Shown here: positions 44,200 through 53,480 of the stretch, piece after piece
Layout: every line of letters starts with the position of its first letter
Position numbering within the stretch: the stretch's first letter is position 1
The notes under the pieces: generated by a model
Databases searched by the model: none
What the model was told of the DNA's origin: nothing
Seen by the model: only the letters and a program-made list of their open reading frames with translations
From: Ceratobasidium sp. AG-K
Lineage: Eukaryota > Basidiomycota > Agaricomycetes > Cantharellales > Ceratobasidiaceae
DNA length: 64,000 bases
Direction: 5' to 3'
NCBI GenBank assembly: GCA_037039685.1
Contig: JAWNGF010000010.1
Location: 620,001 to 684,000 of the forward strand
Made by a program: the position numbers and the translations under genes

Positions 44200-44967
44200 C
44201 TATTGGATCCCACAGTCCTTTTCCTTCTTCAACATATACTCCTCCAACCCCTCCTCCTCCTCCTCCAAGGTCAGGTCGATGGGATTGAACACGGTATTTC
44301 CCGGTTCGTCCAAGAACTTCTCCCATTCCTCCCAAGTTTCTTCCTTCGTCCAGTCCGCCTTGGACCAGTCCAAAACCCTCTCCTGGACCTCCACAAACTC
44401 CTCATCCCACTGTCGCACATCGGGCTCCACCTCCTTCCATGCCGACACGTCCGTCTCCTCCTTCCTCCACCAGTAAGGTTCCCATTCGATTTTTTCCTTC
44501 TGGTACCTGCCCCTTTCCATCCTCCAATCGCTTAGGTCCTTCTCGTAGTTGGCGTCCCAGGCGTCGTTCCATCTAGGTCGGAGTGTTGGCTGCCTTCCGT
44601 CGTAACCTGGTACCCACTCGCTCGAGTACGCCCCTTCTTGTCCCCATTCAACCACTCCGAGCATGTGGGTGGAGAGGAGAACGACCTCCGAGACCTGGAA
44701 TGCGGCGCATCCTTGGCAGACGAATATGTCCTTTCGTAGGAGCTGCATTCGTGTCGGCCATTTCTTCCCAACCCACTGGAATTCCCCCAGGTCTGAGTGG
44801 AGGATGTCGTCCAAGGCCCTGAAATGCATTCTCCCCGAGCCTTGCTGCGACCTCTTGAAGACGTATAGGGTGGCCCCGGAGTCAAGGATCCTTGCCGTGG
44901 CAAAGGCAGGTCCCTCCAGGACGCGGGTGAGGTTGTTGGTAATGGTGGAGCGGGAGACGGCAGGCAT
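44200..44967 (-). CDS. E3 ORF3, uncharacterised accessory protein (255 aa)
   Basis: ATG at 44965-44967 starts MPAVSRSTITNNLTRVLEGP. The sequence continues ILDSGATLYVFKRSQQGS, FQWVGKKWPTRMQLLRKDIF, VCQGCAAFQVSEVVLLSTHM and VVEWGQEGAYSSEWVPGYDG. The second half is Trp- and acid-rich (RVLDWSKADWTKEETWEEWE) and the end is Glu-rich. No signal peptide or membrane segment. I do not recognise the family. The ILDSGA stretch superficially resembles a retropepsin DSGA, but E2 and E4 have ILDAGA, which argues against a protease. Three copies in this family keep length and start, and E1 has a diverged counterpart, so it is likely a genuine retrotransposon gene. Possible roles such as RNA binding, particle or target-site functions are untested. 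Confidence 0.75.
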   Translation of the reverse strand: MPAVSRSTITNNLTRVLEGPAFATARILDSGATLYVFKRSQQGSGRMHFRALDDILHSDLGEFQWVGKKWPTRMQLLRKDIFVCQGCAAFQVSEVVLLSTHMLGVVEWGQEGAYSSEWVPGYDGRQPTLRPRWNDAWDANYEKDLSDWRMERGRYQKEKIEWEPYWWRKEETDVSAWKEVEPDVRQWDEEFVEVQERVLDWSKADWTKEETWEEWEKFLDEPGNTVFNPIDLTLEEEEEGLEEYMLKKEKDCGIQ

Positions 44968-47900
44968 TGCAGAGAGCAAAAAAGATTTAAAGCGTGGAGT
45001 TGGGAGTGTTTTTTGGAGTAGTAGCAAGTTTTGCAAGTGACACTACTCGTCTCGCCCCCTCTGCCTTTTATCTTCCCTGGAGTGTAGTTAGATGGCGTGG
45101 GAGCCTTGGGGTGTCGGCGTAGAAGGTCCTTGATGATCCTTGAAAGGTGACCAAAATCTTCCGCCCTTTGTTCTGTGTCTTCCTCACTTCCATAACCCTT
45201 CCATCTGACCCTGTAAAAAAGACCGTCCTTTGTCTCTTTCCAGTCCAAAATCTTTTCTACTTCGTATTCTTCTTCTCCTTCTTCCGTTATGATTGGCGGT
45301 GGTCGGGGTTGGTTACGGCTGAATTCAGTGTCTCCTTTGTAAGGGCTCAGCAAATCGATGTGGAAAACAGGGTGCACCCTCATTGTTGCCGGCAAATCAA
45401 GGTCATAAGCGTGTGACCCTATCTGTCGCTTCACGACAAATGGCCCGTGCTTTTTGTTATCCAGTTTCTTAGATGGTCTTTTCGTTTGAATGTTCTTTCC
45501 CAGCAGCCAAACTAGATCTCCTTCTTGGTACACGTTCTTCGGCACTTCTTCTGGGAGCCTTTGGGTTTCCATTGATGCAATAGCTTCGTCGTGGATTTTA
45601 CGCCATTTTCCTGTGATGTTGTCTGCTTCTGGAACCGCTGATTCTTCTGTTGAGATGTTCCACAGTGGTTCCCTTCCGTAGACAATTTCGAAGGGGGAAC
45701 TACCCGTTACGCGGTGCTTCTGTAGATTATAGCTGAATTCTGCAATTGGTAACAAGTCCGCCCAATCATCTTGCCGGTAGTTGACGAACGATCGTAGCCA
45801 GCCTTCCATCCATTGATTGATTCTCTCCGTTATTCCATCCGTTTGGGGGTGGTAGGCAGTGCTGAAACCTGGGCTAGTTCCAATTTTCTCATAAACGGCT
45901 TTCATAAGTTTGGAGTTGAAAGTAGTCCCTCGGTCTGAGATCGTGCTCTTTGGAAAACCGTGCAGTTTCCAAACATTCGTGATAAAAAGATTTGCAAGGT
46001 TGCTTGCCGTGTGAGACTCTTTGCAGGGTATGAAGTGCGCCATTCTTGAGAATTGGTCCACCACTACTAAGATGCTATCTGATCCCCTGGATTTTGGTAA
46101 CTTCACTACGAAGTCGAACGCTATGTCTTCCCACGGTCCTTTTGGAATCTCCAGAGGTTTGATCGGTACTAATGACTTCGATCCCTTTGTCCGTTGGCAG
46201 GTCTCGCATGATTCCACGTATCTGTTTATGCTTTGCTTCATTCCTGGCCAGAAGTATCTTCTTGATATTAGTTCCAGTGTTCTAGCCTGTCCTTGATGTC
46301 CTGCAATTTTCGAGTCATGATGAATTCGCATGATGGCCAGTCTGGATTCCTTATCTTCTGGTACGTAGATCCTTCCCTTGAACCATAATAGTCCCTCCTT
46401 GAAATCATAATCCTTCGCGCTGTGTTGTAGGGTCTTTGGTAACGTTTCCCTCGACTTGCAGATTTCTTTGATTTGTGCTAGTCCTTCATCTGTATCCTGA
46501 GCCTCCTTGATAGTTTCTATGATATTTGTGTTTACTTGTCCCACAAATCCTTTGAACCTTTCGACAGATATCATAACCTGTTCAGGCGTGGGAGTATCTT
46601 CATGGTCGGATCGTCTAGACAGTAGGTCCGGTTTAGATGATAGGATTCCAGGGCGGTATATGATATCAAAGTTATAGGAAGCAAGCAATTGATGCCATCT
46701 TGCGTGTCGATGGTTGAAAGTTCTTGCTTCCTTCCAGAACTGTAGGTTCCTATGATCGGTGTAGATGGTGATGGGGTCTTTTGTTCCTTCTAGATATAGT
46801 CTCCAATGTGTTAAAGATTCTATAATAGCCATAAGTTCCTTATCGTGGACGTCGTAGTTGAGCTGAGCCTCGTTGAAAGATTTTGAAAGAAAAGCAATAG
46901 GATGTAGGTAGCCATCATCTTGCCTTTGCAACAGGATTGCTCCCATTGCTACTCCACTTGCGTCTGTTTCCAAGAAAAAGGGTTTGTCAGGGTTTGGATG
47001 GCGTAGAGTGGGTTCCTTGCTGATCTCCGCTTTTAAGGCTTCAAATGCTTCCTGCTGATTGTTTCCCCATTCCCATTTGTTCTCCTTTCTTGTCAAGGTT
47101 GTCAGGGGTTTTGCTAAACGGCTGAAATTCGGTACAAATCTTCGGTAGAAATTCGCGAATCCTAGGAATGCTTGGACCTGCTTGACTGTTTTTGGTTCCT
47201 TCCATTCCTTTATTGCTTTGACCTTTTCTTCCTCCATAGAGATGCCCGAATCGCTGATTCCAAGCCCAGTATACGTTAATTTGGTGACAAAGAATTCGCA
47301 TTTTGGAAGCTTTGCGAAAAGATTTTCCTCCAGTAATATCTCTAGTACTTTTCTGACATCCACGGTATGTTGGCTTCTGTCCTTGGAGAAGACCAGGATG
47401 TCGTCAATGTATACAATGACACATACGTCGATAAGATCATGGAAAATGTGATTCATATATCTTTGGAAGATGGCGGGCGCGTTTTTTAGTCCAAAAGGCA
47501 TGACGACGTATTCGAACAGTCCTTCTTTTGTTCTGAAAGCTGTCTTCCATTCGTCGCCTTCCCTAATTCTGATATTGTTGAAACCCATGCGTAGATCAAT
47601 CTTGGAGAAGATTTTCGCGTCCTTGATTTTATCCAGGAGGTCTTCCATTAGGGGCATTGGGAATCTGTCGTCCTTTGTAATGGCGTTTACTCCTCTGAGG
47701 TCTTGAACAAGTCGTAGCTGACGAACTGCTTCTGGATTTTTTGGATCGATGGGTTTCTTAACAAAGAAACAAGGTGATGCAATGGGTGATTTGCTTGGTC
47801 GGATTTTTCCTGCTGCGATTTCTTCATCCAGGTATTCTCTTAGTGCAATTGATTCCGCTGGAGAGAGTGGGATTGGTCTGGCCGGTTTTGGAAGTTCAGC

Positions 47901-48446
47901 TCCTTCCTTGAAATCGATGGCGCAGTCGTATGGTCGATGATCTGGGATTCTTTTGAATTTCTCTTCACTGAAGACATCGGCAAATTCCTTGAATTCTTCG
48001 GGTAGGTCATCTATTGAGGCTGTTCTTGCTTTGATGGGTTCTGGCCGCCATGATATGTGCTTCGTTTTCCAATCAATGACCGGGTTTGCTTCTTCTAACC
48101 ATTCTAGTCCTAGGATAAGTTTAGTTTCCCCAGTAGGCATAGCAAAGAAGATTTGTTTAAAGGTTCTTCCTTCCACGTCTAGTTCCAGCTTCGCTTTGAA
48201 ACGTATTTGGTGGGAGAGTTCCTTTCCCTGGATACCGATTACTTTTCTCGGAGTGGAAAGTTCCATGAGTGGGATGTTGTTGGATCGAGCCCAAGAGATG
48301 TCCAAGAAGTTCTTTGAAGCTCCAGAATCGATGAGGGTTGGGGTGGGTTCTGTGATTCCGGCAACGTTTGCGTAAACAATGGTTGACTCATTTGTTGCTC
48401 TAAAGTACATTGTTTCCGTTGCCGGTTTTTTGGTCTCTCCACACAC
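44532..48446 (-). CDS. pol: E3 pol: protease, RT, RNase H, integrase, chromodomain
   Basis: 1304 codons open. Retropepsin LIDSGASKNFLDI; RT with KIDLRMGFNNIRI, FGLKNAPAIFQRYMN and YIDDILVFS; RNase H ETDASGVAMGAILLQRQ with YTDHRNLQFW; integrase zinc finger HHDSKIAGHQGQ...CETCQRTKG; core DFVVKLPKSRGSDSILVVVD and YHPQTDGITERINQWME; and chromodomain EYEVEKILDWKETKDGLFYR. The last 145 codons overlap ORF3 in another frame. As in E1, pol is in the -1 frame relative to gag and opens with GTG rather than ATG, so it is probably made by frameshifting. The family differs clearly from E1 (different LTR, gag and ORF3). No lesion was seen in the enzymatic core. Confidence 0.93.
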   Translation of the reverse strand: MCGETKKPATETMYFRATNESTIVYANVAGITEPTPTLIDSGASKNFLDISWARSNNIPLMELSTPRKVIGIQGKELSHQIRFKAKLELDVEGRTFKQIFFAMPTGETKLILGLEWLEEANPVIDWKTKHISWRPEPIKARTASIDDLPEEFKEFADVFSEEKFKRIPDHRPYDCAIDFKEGAELPKPARPIPLSPAESIALREYLDEEIAAGKIRPSKSPIASPCFFVKKPIDPKNPEAVRQLRLVQDLRGVNAITKDDRFPMPLMEDLLDKIKDAKIFSKIDLRMGFNNIRIREGDEWKTAFRTKEGLFEYVVMPFGLKNAPAIFQRYMNHIFHDLIDVCVIVYIDDILVFSKDRSQHTVDVRKVLEILLEENLFAKLPKCEFFVTKLTYTGLGISDSGISMEEEKVKAIKEWKEPKTVKQVQAFLGFANFYRRFVPNFSRLAKPLTTLTRKENKWEWGNNQQEAFEALKAEISKEPTLRHPNPDKPFFLETDASGVAMGAILLQRQDDGYLHPIAFLSKSFNEAQLNYDVHDKELMAIIESLTHWRLYLEGTKDPITIYTDHRNLQFWKEARTFNHRHARWHQLLASYNFDIIYRPGILSSKPDLLSRRSDHEDTPTPEQVMISVERFKGFVGQVNTNIIETIKEAQDTDEGLAQIKEICKSRETLPKTLQHSAKDYDFKEGLLWFKGRIYVPEDKESRLAIMRIHHDSKIAGHQGQARTLELISRRYFWPGMKQSINRYVESCETCQRTKGSKSLVPIKPLEIPKGPWEDIAFDFVVKLPKSRGSDSILVVVDQFSRMAHFIPCKESHTASNLANLFITNVWKLHGFPKSTISDRGTTFNSKLMKAVYEKIGTSPGFSTAYHPQTDGITERINQWMEGWLRSFVNYRQDDWADLLPIAEFSYNLQKHRVTGSSPFEIVYGREPLWNISTEESAVPEADNITGKWRKIHDEAIASMETQRLPEEVPKNVYQEGDLVWLLGKNIQTKRPSKKLDNKKHGPFVVKRQIGSHAYDLDLPATMRVHPVFHIDLLSPYKGDTEFSRNQPRPPPIITEEGEEEYEVEKILDWKETKDGLFYRVRWKGYGSEEDTEQRAEDFGHLSRIIKDLLRRHPKAPTPSNYTPGKIKGRGGETSSVTCKTCYYSKKHSQLHALNLFCSLQCLPSPAPPLPTTSPASWRDLPLPRQGSLTPGPPYTSSRGRSKARGECISGPWTTSSTQTWGNSSGLGRNGRHECSSYERTYSSAKDAPHSRSRRSFSSPPTCSEWLNGDKKGRTRASGYQVTTEGSQHSDLDGTTPGTPTTRRT

Positions 48447-48448
48447 AG

Positions 48449-50449
48449 TTAGAGGGAGACCCCTTCTTTTCCCGAGTCTTCCATAATTGTTGCCTCCCTT
48501 CCTTTAACGCTGGGTTCCGTCGTTATCCATTCCTTGGACGGGCATTTGAATGATCGGTGTCCTTCCTGTCCGCACTTCAAGCAGCGGTTGCTTGCTATCC
48601 TTGCTTTGTATACTTTGTCGGGTAGCCGCTTTGTAGAGGATTGTCCGCTAGCGGTTGGTTGAGCTGCCTTCTTTCCTGTGGAGACCTTGATTTGTTGCAA
48701 TTTCTGGTCAATAGAGATTGCGATTGAGATCCACCGGTCAAGGGAAAGTTCTCGTTCTGTCCCATCTTCATTGATCAGAGTAAGTTCGAAACGAGCTAGT
48801 TCAGTTTTGACTTCGGATTTCAACCCTTCCTTAAACTGGTTGATCAGAGCTTCCTGTCCCCAGTTTACGTCTACCAAAAGGTATCGGAATTCCGAAGCAT
48901 AGTTTGCTACCGAGTTGTTCTGTTTACATCTACGAATGTCCGATTCGGCTTTGGCCTTTTTGTTAGGGTCGCTGAACTGTTCCATGAAGTGTGCCTTGAA
49001 GCTTGCCCACGAGGTGAGATTTTGGTTGTTTTCTCCTTGGTTAAGCGATCGTAAGAGTACTTGTGCCCAGTGAGTGGCGGCCTTGTTCTCAGATTTGAAG
49101 TTTGCTAGAGCTTTGCGGATTCTTTCTTCATTGGAAGTGTATTGATCTCCTAAACATACAAAGTAGCTTTCCATTTGTGTGATGAACATTTCGGCGCCTT
49201 CTCCCTTTTTTCCGTCAAAGGCTTCTGGACGAGTCACTTTGGGACGACGTGGTCCATTACCGATGTTTGGGTTCTCGGTTAGTCGTTGGATTCTTAATTC
49301 TAATTTGTCAATCCTGGTAGATTCCGCGTCTGGGTGTGGTGGAGAATTTGATCGTCTGGAGGGAACCCCGTGCAGGGATGCTTCGTCCATTTCTTCTCGC
49401 ATGTTGTTGATAGTTTCCTGAACTTCCGTGATTTTGTTAGCGAAAGAGGCTCCCTCCTGTCATAAGGTTTCTAGTCCTTGTGTTACTGCCTCATTCCATT
49501 CGAGTTGTCCTTGTCTGGTAGTGTTGATTTCTTCGCATACATTATTCACTAGTCCTTGGGTATTGTTAACTTCATTTCGAAGGCGGGTTACGTCTTGACC
49601 GACTAGAAAGGAATTATGTTTGCCATTTCTTGCCGAGTTCAGAATGTCCGTCAAGGTTCCTTGTAGGGTATTGATGGAGTCATTAAAGATTTGCTGGTTG
49701 TTTGCTAGAACTTGTGTGGCTTGTTCTAGGCCACTAAGCCTTCGATCTATAGTGACCCTCATTCCGTCTATAACCCTAAGGGTGGCGTTGTGTCTTCCTT
49801 CTAGAAGGTCGTCCAGGTCGTCTAGGTTACTGATTACAGTCCTGCCGCTAGAGCTGGAACTTGAACTTGAACTTCCTGGATCACCTGCGCCCTGTTGTAC
49901 CGGAGCTGATTGCTGGGAGTAACCCTGTGGGACATATGGTGGTGCTGGAATCGCTGGTGTAACTGGCTGGGAAGCCAATGGGATTGGTCCTGCATTGGTG
50001 ATAGTTCCTCCAATTTGCGGGACTGTGGGGACATTGGGAATGTGTGGTGTAGGAGGAGGTCTAATGGGAACAAGCGACACGCCCCCATGAGCTTCGGGTT
50101 GGGGAGAAAAGAACTGTCTTCTAGTCCCTGATGGCCACAAGGGACGTGATGGTCCTGGACTTCCAGTTGGAATGCAAATTACTGCCGGAGTGGGGTCGTT
50201 TGTGAGATCTCCTGGTTCTCTATTCGTGATAGTGGGTTCCTCCTCTTGTACAGTTGTTATGTTGGCAATGCCGAAAGATCCTGGCATTGATGCTTGACTT
50301 TGGGGGCGTGATCGAGCAGGGCCTCCCGCTTGAGTTTGTGCAATATCTTGCTCGTTTAGTGATCCTATGGGCCTTGCTGCCCGACTGGGTCCTCTTCTTG
50401 TTGATATGGTGGATGCGGGACGTGATCCTCCATCCTCTTGAATAGACAT
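48449..50449 (-). pseudogene. gag: E3 gag, one in-frame TGA
   Basis: ATG at 50447-50449 starts MSIQEDGGSRPASTISTRRG. The N-terminal half is Pro/Ser-rich with a nine-Ser run, then a coiled-coil segment ending GLETL, where a TGA (49460-49462) interrupts the frame. The same frame continues QEGASFANKITEVQETINNM, a capsid segment (FDGKKGEGAEMFITQMESYF) and a zinc knuckle CLKCGQEGHRSFKC. It stops at 48449-48451 just before pol. One nonsense change is the only visible lesion; C to T in CGA is the simplest origin. Unless read through, this copy makes no full Gag. Confidence 0.85.
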
Positions 50450-50457
50450 GTTTGTTA

Positions 50458-50469
50458 AGCTTGTTTTGT
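50458..50469 (-). promoter_or_regulatory. E3 candidate self-primer binding site
   Basis: Minus-strand ACAAAACAAGCT lies two bases inside the 5' LTR. It is a perfect 12-base complement of AGCTTGTTTTGT in the LTR (plus-strand 50633-50644), which begins 33 nt from the start of the TATATATA box. Confidence 0.72.
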
Positions 50470-50471
50470 AA

Positions 50472-50927
50472 TGTCGTAAGCTTCTTCTTGGTGGCAAGGA
50501 GACAAGCCGCGATGGAGAGTGGACGGCACTAAGACCTAAGTGACCTCTTGAACCGCAACACACTTAAGTGTCTGTAGGCTCTTGAGGGTAGGGGTGGTTC
50601 AAAGTGTCACTCAAAGGGGATGTTTTGACGAGACAAAACAAGCTGGGGTTACCAGGCTTGTTGGTCCTCTATATATATTCAAGAAGTGGCCAAGTCATAC
50701 AAGGCGCAGCCACATGAGTCACAGCAGTCAACCAGTCAGGAGTGTCCAAGTGAGTCATGCTGTATGAACAGACATGACTCGTACAAAGCACAGCCGCGTT
50801 ACACAATGTAACAGAATAACCACAAGAAGGTGGCAACGCGGCAAACAGAAACGGGAACGTAACAGAGAGAGAGAGACAGGCAGGCGAGACAATGGGCGAG
50901 TCCGATGGAGTGAGCTAGCTCACAACA
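50472..50927 (-). repeat. E3 5' LTR (456 bp)
   Basis: Starts TGTCGTAAGC and ends CACAACA. A TATATATA box is at 50670-50677 on the plus strand, with TGAGTCA-type motifs further on (for example ATGAGTCACAGC and GTGAGTCATGC). The (GA)n tract near the end is shared with the other E3 LTR. Confidence 0.92.
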
Positions 50928-50928
50928 A

Positions 50929-51837
50929 TTTGTGGTGAAGCAAAAGATAGGATCTCATGCTTATGAGCTCACTCTACCAGCAACAATGAGGGTGCACCCT
51001 GTTTTCCACATTGACTTGCTCAGCCCTTACATAGAAGACACAGAGTTCAAGCAAAACCAGCCCCAACCGCTGCCAATCATCATGGAAGAAGGGGAAGAAG
51101 AATATGAAGTCGAAAAAATTTTGGACTGGAAGGAGACAAAGGATGGTCTTTTTTACAGGGTCAGATGGAAGGGATATGGAGACAAAGAAGACACGGAACA
51201 GAAGGCAGAAGATTTTGGACATCTATCCAAGATCATCAAGGACTTTCTACGCCAACACCCCAAAGCTCCCATGCCATCTAACTACATTCCAGGAAGGATA
51301 CAAGGCAGAGGGGGCGCAGCTGGAAGTGACATCTGCAAAGCTTGCTACTACTCTAAAGAAAACTTCCAACTCCACGCACTTAACCTTTTTTGCTCTCCAC
51401 AATGCCTGCCGTTACCTGTGCCACCATCGCCAACAACCTCGTCCGCGTCCTTGAAGGACCTGCCTTTGCCACAGCAAGGATCCTTGATGCTGGAGCCGCC
51501 CTCTACGTCTTCAAAGGGGCGCAACAAAGCTCCGGCAGAATGCACTTTAGGGCGTCAGACAACGTCCTACACTTGGACCTGGGAGAATTCCAGTGGGTCG
51601 GAAAGAAATGGCCGACATGCATGCAGCTCCTGCGAAAGGACATCTTTGTTTGTCGAGGATGCGCCACGTTCCAGGTGTCTGAGGTTGTCCTCCTCTCCAC
51701 CCATATGCTCGGAGTCGTTGAATGGGGACAAGAAGGGGCATACTCAAGCGAGTGGGTGCCAGGGTACGACGGGAGACAACCAATGCTCCGACCTAGGTGG
51801 AACAACACCTGGGATGCCAACTACAAGAGGGATCTGA
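50929..51837 (+). CDS. E4 pol, 3' end (truncated)
   Basis: It begins inside pol at FVVKQKIGSHAYELTLPAT, continues to the chromodomain (EYEVEKILDWKETKDGLFYR, RVRWKGYGDKEDTEQ), then the tail overlapping ORF3. RT, RNase H and integrase catalytic domains are absent. Confidence 0.8.
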   Translation, partial: FVVKQKIGSHAYELTLPATMRVHPVFHIDLLSPYIEDTEFKQNQPQPLPIIMEEGEEEYEVEKILDWKETKDGLFYRVRWKGYGDKEDTEQKAEDFGHLSKIIKDFLRQHPKAPMPSNYIPGRIQGRGGAAGSDICKACYYSKENFQLHALNLFCSPQCLPLPVPPSPTTSSASLKDLPLPQQGSLMLEPPSTSSKGRNKAPAECTLGRQTTSYTWTWENSSGSERNGRHACSSCERTSLFVEDAPRSRCLRLSSSPPICSESLNGDKKGHTQASGCQGTTGDNQCSDLGGTTPGMPTTRGI

Positions 51838-52166
51838 GCAACTGGAAGATGGAGAGGGGAAGGTACCAGAAGGAGAAGTTTGAATGGGCGCCTAACTGGT
51901 GGAAATGGGAAGAGGCAGACGTATCGGCATGGAAGGAGACAGAGCTGGACATGCAACAATGGGACGAGGAGTTTGTGGAAGCCCAGAAGAGGGTTCTGGA
52001 CTGGTCCAAGGCCGACTGGATGAAGGAGGAGATGTGGGAAGAGTGGGAGAAGTTCTTGGACAAACCAGGTAACACTGTGTTCAATCCCATTGATTTGACT
52101 ATCAATGAGAACGAGGGGCTGGAAGAACACTTGCTCACAAAAAGCAAGGATTGTGAGATCCAGTAG
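51402..52166 (+). CDS. E4 ORF3, uncharacterised accessory protein (254 aa)
   Basis: ATG 51402 starts MPAVTCATIANNLVRVLEGP and the frame is open to TAG at 52164-52166. It shares KDIFVCRGCATFQVSEVVLL and the Trp-rich region with E3 ORF3, with scattered replacements and no stops. It remains open although the rest of the element is lost. Function unknown. Confidence 0.72.
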   Translation: MPAVTCATIANNLVRVLEGPAFATARILDAGAALYVFKGAQQSSGRMHFRASDNVLHLDLGEFQWVGKKWPTCMQLLRKDIFVCRGCATFQVSEVVLLSTHMLGVVEWGQEGAYSSEWVPGYDGRQPMLRPRWNNTWDANYKRDLSNWKMERGRYQKEKFEWAPNWWKWEEADVSAWKETELDMQQWDEEFVEAQKRVLDWSKADWMKEEMWEEWEKFLDKPGNTVFNPIDLTINENEGLEEHLLTKSKDCEIQ

Positions 52167-52208
52167 AGCCCATCCAGGTCCCCTAGACGGACTCTTAGGG
52201 GGGAGTAA

Positions 52209-52663
52209 TGTCGTGAGCCAGCTCCCTCCATTGGACTTGCCTATTGTCTTGCCCGCCTGTTTCTTCCTTTATGTTGTGTTTCCGTTTCTGTTTGCCGCGT
52301 TGCCACCTTCTTGTGGTTATTCTGTTACATTGTGTAACGCGGCTGTGCTTTGTACGAGTCATGTCTGTTCATACAGCATGACTCATATGGACACTCCTGA
52401 TTGGTAGACTGCTTTGACTTGTGTGGCTGCGCGTTGTATGACTCAGCCACTTCTTGAATATATATAGAGGACCAACAAGCCTGGTAACCCCAGCTTGTTT
52501 TGTCTTGTCTAAACATCCCTTTGAGTGACACTTAGAACCACCCCTACCCTCAAGAGCCTACAGACGCTTAAGTGTGTTGCGGTTCAAGAGGTTCCTTAGG
52601 TCTTAGTGCCGTCCACTCTCCATCACGGCTTGTCTCATAGCCACCAAGAAGAAGCTTACGACA
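52209..52663 (+). repeat. E4 LTR (455 bp)
   Basis: Starts TGTCGTGAGC and ends TTACGACA, retaining the inverted TGTCGT/ACGACA ends. It contains the TATATATA box and TGACTCA sites in sense orientation. The base pairs after it, AACAG, do not match ACAAG before the E2 LTR. Confidence 0.92.
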
Positions 52664-52828
52664 AACAGTTGCAATATCTTTGGCATCTCTGTGGCGTCCC
52701 TGTCTGCCTATGCGTCTATCTGCCAAGCTGCAGCAGCAGAAGTACAGGGACCCAGGAAATGCAAAACAGAGAAAAAAAATGAAGCAAATGGTAAGTACAT
52801 ATTCTCATTTGTCTGAAAACCTGAGCTG

Positions 52829-53185
52829 ATGGAAAGGGATATTCCAGCACCCACTGCATATAAAGCAACTCAAAAATCAAAACAAAAGGGTAAACAGAGA
52901 GCGCTAGAGTCAACAGAGCCCTCCTCCAGTCATTTGCAGACCCAAATGGAGATGCTAGAGCTGGGAGCATCAAATTTACCACAAGAGCACCACAGCCATA
53001 ACAAGCCATTAGGTAAATGTCTTAATTACAGCCTGTGATAACCCCATGTTACACCTTTGACAGGTCTTCCACTTGGGTGGACTTTCCACTGGAGTATGCA
53101 CTACCAGGCATACTTCTATTACAACTCTACCACTGGGATAACAACTTGGGATGATCCTCAGCACACATACATTTGCCTTGTTTAG
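52829..53185 (+). CDS. Small WW-domain protein
   Basis: The exon 52829-53012 (MERDIPAPTAYKATQKSKQK..., Lys/Gln-rich) joins through an intron at 53013-53063 (GTAAAT donor, GACAG acceptor) to an exon encoding GLPLGWTFHW, HYQAYFYYNSTTGITTWDDP and a short tail, stop 53183-53185. The two spaced Trp, the Tyr-Phe-Tyr-Tyr-Asn centre and TTW-x-x-P are the WW fold, which binds Pro-rich ligands. An upstream exon near 52700-52795 with a GTAAGT donor is possible, so the true start is uncertain. The rest of the protein has no recognised domain. It sits immediately beyond the E4 LTR. Confidence 0.65.
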
Positions 53186-53480
53186 CACCCTGACATCATG
53201 GATTGGTCCGTGAAATTTCCTCCCCAGCGAAAAAATTGTTTCATTTTTGACAGATTATTTGTTTGTTTACTTTTAGCTTGTGAAACAGATTATAAAAACA
53301 GACCAGAATGTTTGATAAAATCCTGCCCCCCAACCCCAACATACATCTCAGCATACAACAGCTCTCCCCTTTGGCTCCGTTTTTTTTTCATTTTTTATCG
53401 TTCCCCGTAACTTGTCTTTCCTGCTCCTTGCTCCTATTTTTTACTTGCCCAATGTTTCTCCTCCCATTCATTCTTCCAGT

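Larger units (their letters stand above)
43702..50927 (-). mobile_element. E3: LTR-to-LTR Gypsy chromodomain element (second family)
   Basis: 7226 bp on the minus strand with 456 bp LTRs at both ends, gag, pol and ORF3. Flanking five-mers differ (GTGAT left, ATTTG right), so there is no target duplication. Its left neighbour is a minus-strand pol and its right neighbour a plus-strand pol, so it was probably joined by recombination rather than simple insertion. A minus-strand polypurine tract TAGGGGGGAGTAA abuts the 3' LTR. Confidence 0.92.
50928..52663 (+). mobile_element. E4: truncated Gypsy element, opposite orientation
   Basis: Plus-strand 3' end of the same family as E2 and E3: pol tail, ORF3, polypurine-like AGGGGGGAGTAA, then LTR. 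It starts abruptly at the E3 LTR edge. The pol breakpoint (FVVKQKIGSHAYEL) differs from the breakpoint in E2 (HRNLQFW), so E2 and E4 are not two halves of one interrupted element. Confidence 0.88.

Noticed and set aside
44860..44960. ORF3 as a second retropepsin because of ILDSGA
   Set aside because: E2 and E4 read ILDAGA, which would remove the catalytic Ser/Thr context, and the surrounding flap motifs are absent.
43700..52663. E2 and E4 as two halves of one element split by E3
   Set aside because: They are in opposite orientation and break at different pol positions; both keep their own ORF3 and 3' LTR.
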